The notes under the pieces: generated by a model
The model's database searches: none
Seen by the model: the letters and a program-made list of their open reading frames with translations, nothing else
What the model was told of the DNA's origin: nothing
Origin: Clostridia bacterium
GTDB taxonomy: Bacteria > Bacillota > Clostridia > Lachnospirales > Lachnospiraceae
NCBI GenBank assembly: GCA_009929615.1
Contig: SAAB01000033.1
Location: forward strand, 1-36,502
Length of the DNA: 36,502 nt
Direction of reading: 5' to 3'
Translations under genes and position numbers: made by a program
Shown here: one piece after another, positions 22,858 to 30,943 of the stretch
How positions within the stretch are numbered: the stretch's first letter is position 1
How the letters are laid out: every line of letters starts with the position of its first letter

Positions 22858-23189
22858 TGGATATCGCTAGACTTAAAGAGAGAATCACGATTGAGAAACT
22901 GACTGTAAAGGTGGATGAGATAGGAAACCATACAAATGGATGGGAAGATTACTATTCCTGTTATGCCTATGCCAATACCTACATGGTGGATGAATCAGCG
23001 GGTAAGGTTGACTATGAGAATCAGACCATAGCTTTTTCTGTTCGTGCCTGTAAGAAGACCAAGGCTTTGACCTCTACCAATTTCAGAGTCAGGTTTAAAG
23101 AGCAGGCCTACAACATTGTCTCTATCGACATGATGAACTACGACAACAAGGAAATCAAAATCCGTTGTAAGAAAGAGGTGAGATCATGA
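22857..23189 (+). CDS. Head-tail adaptor / head closure protein
   Basis: A 110-residue protein starting MDIARLKERITIEKLTVKVD. The order LKERITIEKL, GNHTNGWEDYYSCYAYANTY and VRFKEQAYNIVSIDMMNYDN is typical for phage head-tail joining proteins (SPP1 gp16 type), which plug the connector after packaging. It overlaps both neighbours, as usual in this cassette. Confidence 0.87.
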   Translation: MDIARLKERITIEKLTVKVDEIGNHTNGWEDYYSCYAYANTYMVDESAGKVDYENQTIAFSVRACKKTKALTSTNFRVRFKEQAYNIVSIDMMNYDNKEIKIRCKKEVRS

Positions 23190-23566
23190 GCGATAAATGC
23201 ACGATCGATAACCTGGCCAAAACCATCATGGAAGGCTTGCAAGAGTATGCAGATGTGGCAAGTGAAGATGTAAAAGCAGCTGTAAGAAAAGCAGGAAAGA
23301 ATGTCAAAGCGGATATCGCTGCCAATGCACCAAAGCGTACTGGTGCCTATTCCAAAAGCTGGACTGTGAAGACCCAAAAGGAAACAGCTAACAGCTTAGA
23401 GGTGGTCGTTCACTCCAAAAACCGCTATCAGCTGGCCCATCTTCTGGAACACGGACATGTCAAGCGGGGTGGAGGAAGAGTTGCAGGCATTCCACATATT
23501 GCACCGGCTGAAGAAAAAGCCATCAAACAGCTCGAAGAAGAAATCACCAGAAAGTTAGGAGGGTAA
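23186..23566 (+). CDS. HK97 gp10-like tail-joining protein
   Basis: A 126-residue protein starting MSDKCTIDNLAKTIMEGLQE. Family signs are ANAPKRTGAYSKSWTVKTQK (residues 50-70) and YQLAHLLEHGHVKRGGGRVA (82-101), followed by PHIAPAEEKA. Members join tail to head or act as tail completion factors. ATGA overlap with the upstream gene supports the start. Confidence 0.9.
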   Translation: MSDKCTIDNLAKTIMEGLQEYADVASEDVKAAVRKAGKNVKADIAANAPKRTGAYSKSWTVKTQKETANSLEVVVHSKNRYQLAHLLEHGHVKRGGGRVAGIPHIAPAEEKAIKQLEEEITRKLGG

Positions 23567-23569
23567 GGT

Positions 23570-23917
23570 ATGGATAAGATACTTTCAATTTTAAAAGGAC
23601 TAGGCATTCCTTTTGCCTATGACCATTTTGCACAAGGCGAAAGCCCTGATCCACCTTTTATCTGCTACCTGATACCTGGCACTAATAACTTCAGTGCTGA
23701 TGGAAAGGCTTACTACAAGATCAATCAGTACAACATAGAACTCTACACGGATTTGAAGGATTTGTCCCTGGAGAGAAAGATAGAAGAAGCACTGGATGAA
23801 GCATCCATCTTCTATAACAAATCCGAGACCTGGATAGAGAGTGAATCCCTCTATGAGGTTTTATACACGTTTGAAATGGAGGGAGAAAACAATGCCAAAG
23901 AACAAAGTGAAGTTTAA
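23570..23917 (+). CDS. Tail completion / minor tail protein
   Basis: A 115-residue protein starting MDKILSILKGLGIPFAYDHF, 3 bases after the previous stop with AGGAGG. The opening, then DPPFICYLIPGTNNFSADGK and YYKINQYNIELYTDLKDLSL, fits the tail-terminator-like minor proteins that always stand between the gp10-like gene and the tail tube gene. It overlaps the tail tube start by 26 bases. Confidence 0.75.
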   Translation: MDKILSILKGLGIPFAYDHFAQGESPDPPFICYLIPGTNNFSADGKAYYKINQYNIELYTDLKDLSLERKIEEALDEASIFYNKSETWIESESLYEVLYTFEMEGENNAKEQSEV

Positions 23918-24653
23918 TATCCGCAATGTATATTATGCCAAACTTACCATCAATGAAGATGGAACCTACAGCTATGGTATTCCTGTTCCAATGCCTGGTG
24001 CGGTTTCGCTTTCGATGGATCCAAATGGTGAACCTTCTGTCTTTTACGCAGATGGGTATGCCTATTATACAATTTCAAACAATCAGGGATACGAGGGTGA
24101 TCTTGAGGTGGCTATTGTACCGGATGAGTTCCACAAAGAGATTCTCAAGGAAGCCTTAGACGCCAACAACGTGCTTGTTGAAGATGCCACAAGTGAAGTT
24201 GAGAAGTTTGCACTGCTGTTTGAATTTGATGGAGACATCAAGAAAATCAGACACGTGCTTTATAACTGCATCGCCTCGCGTCCTACCATTGAATCTTCTA
24301 CCAATGAAGAAGATATTGAGGTAAAGACAGAAACACTTTCCATCAAGGCAAGCCCGCTTCAGGGAGGATATGTCAAAGCCAAGACATCGGATGACACCGA
24401 TACACCTTACTACAATAACTGGTTCAACAAGGTATATATTCCAGGAGAAACGCTGATCTATGAAGTTCGTTTTTTGAATAATGCCGGAGATGATGTACTC
24501 AAAACCGTAAACATTGAAGTGGGTGGGGATGCCACAAATCTTGCACCGACGCCTGAAGTGATTGAAGGAATGCGCTTTGTATCCTGGAATCAGGATATCA
24601 CGAATGTAACACAGGATATGACAGTCAGACCTGTCTATGAGGAGGATAACTAA
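23892..24653 (+). CDS. Major tail tube protein, copy 1, with InlB-like domain
   Basis: A 253-residue protein starting MPKNKVKFNIRNVYYAKLTI, with GGAGGGAGAAAAC upstream. Residues 1-185 are a tube protein (PVPMPGAVSLSMDPNGEPSV, IKKIRHVLYNCIASRPTIES). Residues about 187-253 form an added domain: YEVRFLNNAGDDVL, LAPTPEVIEGMRFVSWNQDI, MTVRPVY, matching InlB B-repeats (Listeria-Bacteroides repeat). Such beta-grasp domains on tail tubes would project outward and bind surfaces. The following gene is a close copy without this domain, so the tube may be a mixture. Confidence 0.88.
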   Translation: MPKNKVKFNIRNVYYAKLTINEDGTYSYGIPVPMPGAVSLSMDPNGEPSVFYADGYAYYTISNNQGYEGDLEVAIVPDEFHKEILKEALDANNVLVEDATSEVEKFALLFEFDGDIKKIRHVLYNCIASRPTIESSTNEEDIEVKTETLSIKASPLQGGYVKAKTSDDTDTPYYNNWFNKVYIPGETLIYEVRFLNNAGDDVLKTVNIEVGGDATNLAPTPEVIEGMRFVSWNQDITNVTQDMTVRPVYEEDN

Positions 24654-25222
24654 TGTCAAAAACAAACAAAGTAAAATTCAATATCCGTAATGTGCACTAT
24701 GCACTTTTGACCCTGGCAGAGGATGGCTCATATTCATTTGGTCAGCCTATCCCAATGCCGGGTGCTGTATCGCTTTCCATGGATCCAAATGGAGAGCCTT
24801 CTATTTTCTATGCGGATGGATACGCCTATTACATCATTTCCAATAACCAGGGTTATGAAGGTGATCTCGAACTTGCCATGGTTCCTGATTCTTTCCGCAC
24901 GGATATCCTTAAAGAAAGCCTTGATAAGAATAAGGTTCTTGTTGAGGATGCATCGGTTTCCGCTGAGAAGTTTGCGCTTCTGTTTGAGTTTGATGGAGAC
25001 ATCAACAAGATCCGCCATGTGCTTTATAACTGTTCAGCAGCTCGTCCTACGATTGAATCTTCTACCACAGAAGAAGAAATCGAAGTAAAGACAGAGACTC
25101 TTTCCATTAAAGCCAGTCCTTTACAGGATGGTCTGGTCAAGGCAAGAACTTCTGCCACAACAACACAGGAAGCATACGACAACTGGTACAAGAGTGTATA
25201 TGTGCCAGTGAAGGAGGGATAA
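24653..25222 (+). CDS. Major tail tube protein, copy 2
   Basis: A 189-residue protein starting MSKTNKVKFNIRNVHYALLT. It aligns along its length with copy 1 (shared PMPGAVSLSMDPNGEPS, YADGYAYY, ISNNQGYEGDLE, KFALLFEFDGDI), at roughly 70-75% by eye, but ends without the InlB-like domain. Tandem duplication is the simple origin. Both copies lack stops or frameshifts, so both should be made. The start overlaps the stop of copy 1 (TAATG), giving coupled translation at a fixed ratio. Confidence 0.9.
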   Translation: MSKTNKVKFNIRNVHYALLTLAEDGSYSFGQPIPMPGAVSLSMDPNGEPSIFYADGYAYYIISNNQGYEGDLELAMVPDSFRTDILKESLDKNKVLVEDASVSAEKFALLFEFDGDINKIRHVLYNCSAARPTIESSTTEEEIEVKTETLSIKASPLQDGLVKARTSATTTQEAYDNWYKSVYVPVKEG

Positions 25223-25226
25223 GACT

Positions 25227-25604
25227 ATGGCTATTACAAAAACAGTTGAAATTGATGGAAAGCAGGTGCTCTTTAAAGCCTCTGCTGCCATTCCAAGAAT
25301 CTATCGTATCAAGTTTGGAAGGGACATCTATAAAGACCTGGCAAAACTTGAAAAGAGCGTCTCCAAAAACAAGGAAGGAAGTTCTAAAATCGATATCCCT
25401 TCTTTGGAGATGTTTGAAAATATCGCCTACATCATGGCAAAACATGCAGACCCATCAATTCCGGATACACCTGAAGAGTGGTTAGACGCGTTTAATACGT
25501 TTTCCATCTACCAGGTGCTTCCAAGTCTCATTGAACTGTGGGGTCTTAATATGAAGCGAGATGTACAGGCAAAAAAAGCATTCGCCCAACTGACAGGGAA
25601 ATGA
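25227..25604 (+). CDS. Tail assembly chaperone (G-type product)
   Basis: A 125-residue protein starting MAITKTVEIDGKQVLFKASA; AAGGAGGG precedes it. ASAAIPRIYRIKFGRDIYKD and DAFNTFSIYQVLPSLIELWG fit Gram-positive phage tail chaperones, which coat the tape measure during tail assembly. It sits just where the lambda G gene would be. Near the end, the run GCA AAA AAA in this frame is a strong -1 slip site. Past it, the -1 frame is open into the following small frame, so a longer GT-type fusion is expected. Confidence 0.8.
   Translation: MAITKTVEIDGKQVLFKASAAIPRIYRIKFGRDIYKDLAKLEKSVSKNKEGSSKIDIPSLEMFENIAYIMAKHADPSIPDTPEEWLDAFNTFSIYQVLPSLIELWGLNMKRDVQAKKAFAQLTGK
25571..25577 (+). promoter_or_regulatory. 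Candidate -1 frameshift site (A AAA AAA)
   Basis: Seven A in the proper phase for tandem slippage (A AAA AAA) lie 9 codons before the stop. After a -1 slip the frame reads S I R P T D R E M T T P and continues without stop to 25768. Confidence 0.6.
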
Positions 25605-25768
25605 CAACACCCTTGTTCCTGCTCAGGTGTGTACAGTTGGGTCTATCCATCAGTGAACTGGATCTATTAACCATCGGAATGGTGAACGACATGTTTGCGG
25701 AAAGCAGGAATGATGAATACAAAGGCTATCACGAGATAGCTACCCAGGCTGACATGGACCGCTGGTAA
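25601..25768 (+). CDS. Tail assembly chaperone extension (T-type frame)
   Basis: From ATG 25601 a 55-residue frame starts MTTPLFLLRCVQLGLSISEL and ends YHEIATQADMDRW. It is in the -1 frame relative to the chaperone gene and overlaps its stop (ATGA). As in lambda GT and many siphoviruses, it is most likely the C-terminal part of a frameshift fusion; translation from its own ATG through stop-start coupling is the alternative. The content is helical with an aromatic end. Confidence 0.7.
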   Translation: MTTPLFLLRCVQLGLSISELDLLTIGMVNDMFAESRNDEYKGYHEIATQADMDRW

Positions 25769-25793
25769 TCGTGGAATTAATAATGACAGTGTA

Positions 25794-25822
25794 TTGACAA
25801 TAAACGAAAAAATGCATATACT
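25794..25822 (+). promoter_or_regulatory. Near-consensus sigma-70 promoter
   Basis: TTGACA (25794-25799) and TATACT (25817-25822) are 17 bases apart. This is the best vegetative promoter seen in the window and serves the toxin-antitoxin pair, letting it be expressed in the silent prophage. Confidence 0.85.
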
Positions 25823-25844
25823 ATGGTTGAATGGAGGTGTTCAT

Positions 25845-26117
25845 ATGGCTACAACAAATCTGAATATTAGAACTGATAAGGACCTAAAAGATAAGGCGGA
25901 AGCAATTTTCAATGAACTTGGTCTTAATATGACCACCGCTGTAAATGTGTTCTTAAGGACAACTGTTCGCGAACATGGTATCCCTTTTGAATTGAAGCTC
26001 GAGATGCCTAATGAAACAACTGTTAAAGCTATAGAAGAAGGCAGAAAGCTGATGGCTGATCCAAATGCGCCAAGATACTCCAGTATAGAATCTTTGAAAG
26101 AAGCTCTTGAAGTATGA
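25845..26117 (+). CDS. RelB/DinJ-type antitoxin
   Basis: A 90-residue protein starting MATTNLNIRTDKDLKDKAEA, with GGAGGTGTTCAT upstream; ATG 25845 is chosen over an earlier start that lies within the promoter. NIRTDKDLKDKAEAIFNELG and NMTTAVNVFLRTTVREHGIP form the ribbon-helix-helix DNA-binding part of RelB/DinJ antitoxins. The C-terminus (MADPNAPRYSSIESLKEALE) would wrap the toxin. It should repress its own promoter. The toxin gene overlaps its stop by 4 bases. Confidence 0.92.
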   Translation: MATTNLNIRTDKDLKDKAEAIFNELGLNMTTAVNVFLRTTVREHGIPFELKLEMPNETTVKAIEEGRKLMADPNAPRYSSIESLKEALEV

Positions 26118-26395
26118 AATATGATGTGCAGTTTACCAATCAGTTTAAGAAAGATTTGAAACTTGCTAAGAAACAGAATAAGAATCTTGATAAGCTGTTT
26201 AAGGTAATAGACATTTTGGCAAATGGCGGAACACTGGATGCAAAATACAAAGATCATAATCTGACAGGAAACTATAGTGGAACACGTGAATGTCATGTAG
26301 AACCAGACTGGCTGCTGATTTATGAAATACGTGGAGATATACTTGTATTAATGTTGTATAGGCTGGGTTCACACTCTGAGCTGTTCAAGAAATGA
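26114..26395 (+). CDS. YafQ-type mRNA interferase toxin
   Basis: A 93-residue protein starting MKYDVQFTNQFKKDLKLAKK. The family path KDLKLAKKQNKNLDKLFKVI, DAKYKDHNLTGNYSGTRECH, EPDWLLIYEIRGDILVLMLY and RLGSHSELF is that of YafQ in the RelE superfamily. Likely catalytic residues are His in YKDHNL, His in ECHVEPDW, Asp in EPDW and His in GSHSELF, all present. It would cut mRNA on ribosomes when free. The pair stabilises the prophage or blocks other phages. It interrupts the tail operon between chaperone and tape measure. Confidence 0.92.
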   Translation: MKYDVQFTNQFKKDLKLAKKQNKNLDKLFKVIDILANGGTLDAKYKDHNLTGNYSGTRECHVEPDWLLIYEIRGDILVLMLYRLGSHSELFKK

Positions 26396-26451
26396 TTACA
26401 ATTCTAATTGAAAATGAGACTAAATAATAGTTTCATAACAAATCAACATGG

Positions 26452-26509
26452 GCATCAATCTCTGATTTGAGGTTGGTGCTTTTCTTATGCCCGTTTGATC
26501 GGGATTTTT
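26452..26509 (+). terminator. Two tandem terminators before the tape measure
   Basis: First, an 11-bp stem, GCATCAATCTC (26452-26462) with GAGGTTGGTGC (26469-26479), then TTTT. Second, CCCG (26490) with CGGG (26500), then ATTTTTA. They end the toxin-antitoxin message, and late transcription would have to read through both. Confidence 0.7.
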
Positions 26510-26533
26510 AATTTGCAGAAGGAGGTGAGGCAA

Positions 26534-29260
26534 GTGGCAAGTCGAATCAAAGGAATTACAGTTGAAATTGGTGGGGATACCACTAAACTGCAAAATGCCC
26601 TCAAAGGTGTTAATTCCAGTATCAAGAATACCCAGTCTGAACTTAAAGATGTGGAGAAGCTATTGAAACTCGATCCTGGCAATACCGAGCTGCTTGCTCA
26701 AAAACACCGCCTTCTAGGTGATGCGGTACAGGAAACAAAGGAAAAGCTGGCCACCCTTAAAACTGCCGCCCAACAGGCAAATGAGGCCCTGGCAAAAGGT
26801 GAAATCACTCAAGGTCAATACGATGCCCTGAAGCGTGAGATTATTGAAACCGAGCAACAACTAAAGGCTCTGGAGAAGCAAGCAAACGAATCTTCCGTGG
26901 CTTTAAAGAAGATTGCCGCTACGGGTGAAAGCTTAAAAAGTGCAGGGGATAAGGTTTCATCTGTTGGTGAAAAGATGCTTCCTGTATCCGCAGCTGTCGC
27001 TGGACTTGGTACTGCTGCCGTAACGACTGCTGCAAGCTTTGAATCCTCTATGAGCCAGGTGCAGGCAACCATGGGTATTACCAAAGATGCGATGTCTTCT
27101 GTAAACGGTGAATCCGTCAACACCATGGATACCTTATCCGCTCTGGCTAAAAAGATGGGTGCAGAAACAGCCTTCTCTGCAAGTCAGTGTGCAGATGCCT
27201 TAAACTACTTGGCTCTGGCCGGGTATGACACCCAACAGATGGTCGATACACTTCCGACTGTCTTAAACTTAGCCGCAGCAGGAAGCATGGACCTTGCATC
27301 TGCTTCAGATATGGTGACTGATGCCATGTCGGCTCTTGGGATGGGCGTTGAGCAGGCTGAAATGATGGTTGACCAGATGGCAAAGACTGCATCCAGCACC
27401 AATACATCGGTGGCGCAATTAGGTGAAGGAATTCTAACCATTGGTGCAACTGCCAAGTCTATCAAGGGAGGGACAGCGGAGCTTAATACGGCTTTAGGGA
27501 TTTTAGCCAATAACGGTATCAAAGGCGCAGAAGGTGGTACCCATCTTCGTAACGTGATTCTTTCCCTTCAATCGCCAACAGATCAGGCAGCAGCAGCCTT
27601 AAAACAGCTTGGTGTATCTGTTTATGACTCTGAAGGCAACATGCGATCCTTAAACGATATACTGGGTGACCTGAATACCTCTATGTCCGGTATGACCTCA
27701 GCCGATAAGCAGAATATCATCTCTACCATCTTCAATAAGACGGATTTAGCTTCGGTCAATGCACTCTTATCCAATACCGGTGATGAATGGGATGAACTTC
27801 AATCCTCGATTGCCGATTCTGGTGGGGCAGCACAACAGATGGCAGACACCCAGCTTGATAACCTTTCGGGTCAATTAACCATTTTAAAGTCAGCTCTTGA
27901 AGGGCTGGCTATTTCTATTGGTGAACTTCTTCTGCCCTATATCAAGGCGATTGTTTCAGGTATCCAGTCCTTTGTGGATTGGCTTAATTCGCTGGATGAA
28001 GGCGTGAAGAGGGTGATTGTTACGGTTGGTCTGATAGTTGCAGCGCTAGGACCGATGCTTATCCTTGTTGGTAAAGTGATGAGCTCTGTTGGTACCATTA
28101 TGACCACTGTTCCAAAACTTGTAAGCCTGGCATCTACTCTTGGTACAGGACTAAAAGCTTTGTGGGGTGTACTTTCCGCAAATCCAATAGGACTGGTTAT
28201 CGCAGCTATTACAGCTTTGGTAGCTGGGTTTATGTATCTTTGGAATACCAATGAACAGTTCAGAAACTTCTGGATTGGCTTATGGGAAAGCATCAAAAGC
28301 GCAGTAACAAGTGCAGTGGATGCAATCAGCACATTCCTAACTTCCGCTTGGGAAACGATAAAAACAACCGCAGAAACGGTATGGAATGCGATACTTGGAT
28401 TTTTTACCGGTTTGTGGCAGGGTATTCAGACTCTGTTTACATCTGTGGTTGGCGCTATTTCTTCCTTTTTGTCTTCTGCATGGGCAGGCATACAAGCTAC
28501 TGCTTCCAATATCTGGAGTGGCATCAGTGGCTTTTTTGGTTCTATTCTGAGCACAATTCAGTCTGTATTCACCACTGTCTGGACCGCAATCCAGAATGTG
28601 ATTACAACCATTACCAGCACAATCAGCACTACCATATCCACAATCTGGAATGGAATACGGAATACAGTCTCTTCCATCATCAATGGAATACTGCAGGTGA
28701 TTACTTCTGTATTTAACAATATTCTCTCTGCCATAAGTGGAACGATTGGGAATGTGAAGAATGTCATCGTAAATGGATTCAATGCGGCAAAAAGTTACAT
28801 TGTCGGACTTGCCTCTCAGGCTTATGGATGGGGTAGAGATATCATCTCTGGAATTGTAAATGGTATTGGTTCCATGATCAGTTCCGTCGTCTCCGCAGTA
28901 TCGAATGTGGCAAGTACGATCCGTTCATACTTACACTTCTCAGTACCGGATGAAGGACCGCTTACCGACTTTGAATCCTGGATGCCAGACTTCATGTCAG
29001 GACTTGCCAAAGGTATCGAAGATAATAAGTCCCTTATCGCAAGAGCTATACAGGGCGTATCCGATACGCTTGATTTATCGCATGCCGTACCGGATATGGA
29101 AGCAAGCCTGAATGCCAACGTAAATGGAGGACAAGGTAATAGTGGAGAAGTAACACTCAACCAGCCAATCATGCTGGATGGTAAGGTCATCACCACACTT
29201 GTTTCCCAGATTCAATACAGCCAGGGTCAGGCAAAACTGAGAAACCTTGGAACAAAGTAA
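26534..29260 (+). CDS. Tail tape measure protein
   Basis: A 908-residue protein with GTG start after GAAGGAGGTGAGGCAA. Residues 1-140 are coiled coil (KLQNALKGVNSSIKNTQSEL and EQQLKALEKQANESS). Residues 165-440 form the TIGR01760-type minor tail core (AETAFSASQCADALNYLALA, ADQAAAALKQLGVSVYDSEG). Two hydrophobic stretches near 495-560 (VIVTVGLIVAALGPMLILVG; VIAAITALVAGFMYLW) may enter the membrane. Residues 560-760 carry Trp- and Ile-spaced helical repeats (aW..Iq), then a short tail. It sets tail length and helps DNA delivery. Confidence 0.95.
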   Translation: MASRIKGITVEIGGDTTKLQNALKGVNSSIKNTQSELKDVEKLLKLDPGNTELLAQKHRLLGDAVQETKEKLATLKTAAQQANEALAKGEITQGQYDALKREIIETEQQLKALEKQANESSVALKKIAATGESLKSAGDKVSSVGEKMLPVSAAVAGLGTAAVTTAASFESSMSQVQATMGITKDAMSSVNGESVNTMDTLSALAKKMGAETAFSASQCADALNYLALAGYDTQQMVDTLPTVLNLAAAGSMDLASASDMVTDAMSALGMGVEQAEMMVDQMAKTASSTNTSVAQLGEGILTIGATAKSIKGGTAELNTALGILANNGIKGAEGGTHLRNVILSLQSPTDQAAAALKQLGVSVYDSEGNMRSLNDILGDLNTSMSGMTSADKQNIISTIFNKTDLASVNALLSNTGDEWDELQSSIADSGGAAQQMADTQLDNLSGQLTILKSALEGLAISIGELLLPYIKAIVSGIQSFVDWLNSLDEGVKRVIVTVGLIVAALGPMLILVGKVMSSVGTIMTTVPKLVSLASTLGTGLKALWGVLSANPIGLVIAAITALVAGFMYLWNTNEQFRNFWIGLWESIKSAVTSAVDAISTFLTSAWETIKTTAETVWNAILGFFTGLWQGIQTLFTSVVGAISSFLSSAWAGIQATASNIWSGISGFFGSILSTIQSVFTTVWTAIQNVITTITSTISTTISTIWNGIRNTVSSIINGILQVITSVFNNILSAISGTIGNVKNVIVNGFNAAKSYIVGLASQAYGWGRDIISGIVNGIGSMISSVVSAVSNVASTIRSYLHFSVPDEGPLTDFESWMPDFMSGLAKGIEDNKSLIARAIQGVSDTLDLSHAVPDMEASLNANVNGGQGNSGEVTLNQPIMLDGKVITTLVSQIQYSQGQAKLRNLGTK

Positions 29261-29272
29261 GGAGGTAGTTTC

Positions 29273-30904
29273 ATGTATACCGTTCGATTTTTGAATTATG
29301 CAGGAGATGACCTCCTTGGTGTTGTGACCTGTGAAGCGGGAGATGATATTACTGATCTTGCACCACAACCAGAAGTATTTGAAGATAAGGTCTTTGTATC
29401 ATGGAATGTAGATATTACCAATATCCAGGAAGATATGACCGTAAGGCCAATCTACAACTTCAAGATATACACGGTCATCTTCTTTATGGCAGATAGAAGA
29501 ACTCCTCTTTCGACTCAATCCATTCCTTATGGAAAAGATGCAAAGGCACCAGACCCAGAAGAAGTGGAAGGCAAAGACTTTGTGTCCTGGGATAAGGAAT
29601 ACACCAATATCAAAAGAGATCTTTATATCTATCCAATTTATAAATTAAAGACCTTTGCGGTTCGTTTTTATGATAAGGATGGAAGATATATTTCCACTGC
29701 CATTACCGAATATGGAAAGACAGCCATCGCTCCAGCTCCACGTTTTTACTCCCGTTATATTTTTCTTAGCTGGGATAAGGATTACTCAAACATCAGATCA
29801 AACCTTGATGTGTATTCGATCTATCGTGATGTGCCCATCAATCCACTTCTTTCCTTCTATAAAAAGAATGAAGATGAAACTAGTGGTGCACTCATCAGAT
29901 CCTATCGGGGTGTCAATGCCTGCAGCATCGTGCAAAAGCTGGATGGAGAATGCACCATCGAGTTCAGGCTGACCACAAAGCTCACGGAAGATATCATCAC
30001 TGTATCGGATAGGCTGGAAGTAGAAGGTCTTGTATTCTATATCACTCAGCTCAAAAAGACGATTATGGGTGGTGTGTGCTACTCACAGTTTATTGGTGAG
30101 CATATCTCTTACCTTTTAAACAACGATGCGTATAAAGTAAGTGCCTTTGACCAGTCTGGTACGCCAACAGAAATATTGACCACACTTTTACAGGGTACAC
30201 CGTTTTCAGTTGGAACTGTGGATTTTACAGAAAGTGTCACACTACGGGCAAACAAAGAAGCCACAAGACGTGCCTGTCTTATACAGCTTGTTGCCCTTGT
30301 AGGAGGGGAGATTGAATACTATGGATACACCATCGGTATCCGAAAACACGTAGGAAGTGAATCACCAATTGATATTATGAAAAGTAATCTGGTGCAGGAT
30401 ATATCCTATTCCTACAACGTATCGGAAAACACGACCTCTTATTCTCTTTCTCTTTACCAGAAATCTGGATTGGCACTTGGAGATGAACTGAAGCTTTCCT
30501 TTGCTCCGCTTGGTATCGATTCTTTTTCCCGCATTGTTGGTTGGGAATGGAATCCATTTAACTATAAGGAAGTACAGATCACCGTTGGTCAGTATCTTCC
30601 AACAATCAATGATTCTCTTTTCTCTGTCATTAACGGAGTGCAGGATATTACGGAAACAACTGCCAAATATACAGTGGAGTTTGGAGAGCTTATTGGAAAT
30701 GGAAGCTTCTACTTCACAAGAGCCTATAAGGATAGACCATACTTCATGGTACAGACCGATGATGGGACTTCTCCTGTAATAGAGCTTACAAGAAGAGAAG
30801 GAAGCGCGTTTGGAGAATATATCGGTGCGAAATTAAGTGGAGTGAACAGCTCCACCGTATCTGTTGTCGCATTTTACTGCACAGTTCCGGATGAGGATGA
30901 GTAG
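29273..30904 (+). CDS. Tail-tip protein with three InlB-like repeats
   Basis: A 543-residue protein starting MYTVRFLNYAGDDLLGVVTC, with AAGGAGG upstream. Residues 1-63, 64-125 and 126-186 are three InlB B-type repeats, each with VRF/VIF start, AP...P, FVSWD/N and YPIY end. The first is close to the extra domain of tail tube copy 1. Residues 200-480 resemble siphovirus tail endopeptidase or hub proteins (SVTLRANKEATRRACLIQLV, GGEIEYYGYTIGIRKHVG). The rest is beta-rich. There is no separate Dit gene after the tape measure, so this protein may cover hub and adhesion roles. Confidence 0.82.
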   Translation: MYTVRFLNYAGDDLLGVVTCEAGDDITDLAPQPEVFEDKVFVSWNVDITNIQEDMTVRPIYNFKIYTVIFFMADRRTPLSTQSIPYGKDAKAPDPEEVEGKDFVSWDKEYTNIKRDLYIYPIYKLKTFAVRFYDKDGRYISTAITEYGKTAIAPAPRFYSRYIFLSWDKDYSNIRSNLDVYSIYRDVPINPLLSFYKKNEDETSGALIRSYRGVNACSIVQKLDGECTIEFRLTTKLTEDIITVSDRLEVEGLVFYITQLKKTIMGGVCYSQFIGEHISYLLNNDAYKVSAFDQSGTPTEILTTLLQGTPFSVGTVDFTESVTLRANKEATRRACLIQLVALVGGEIEYYGYTIGIRKHVGSESPIDIMKSNLVQDISYSYNVSENTTSYSLSLYQKSGLALGDELKLSFAPLGIDSFSRIVGWEWNPFNYKEVQITVGQYLPTINDSLFSVINGVQDITETTAKYTVEFGELIGNGSFYFTRAYKDRPYFMVQTDDGTSPVIELTRREGSAFGEYIGAKLSGVNSSTVSVVAFYCTVPDEDE

Positions 30905-30943
30905 TAAATAGATAAAAAGTAAAGAATGGAAGGAGGATATGTG

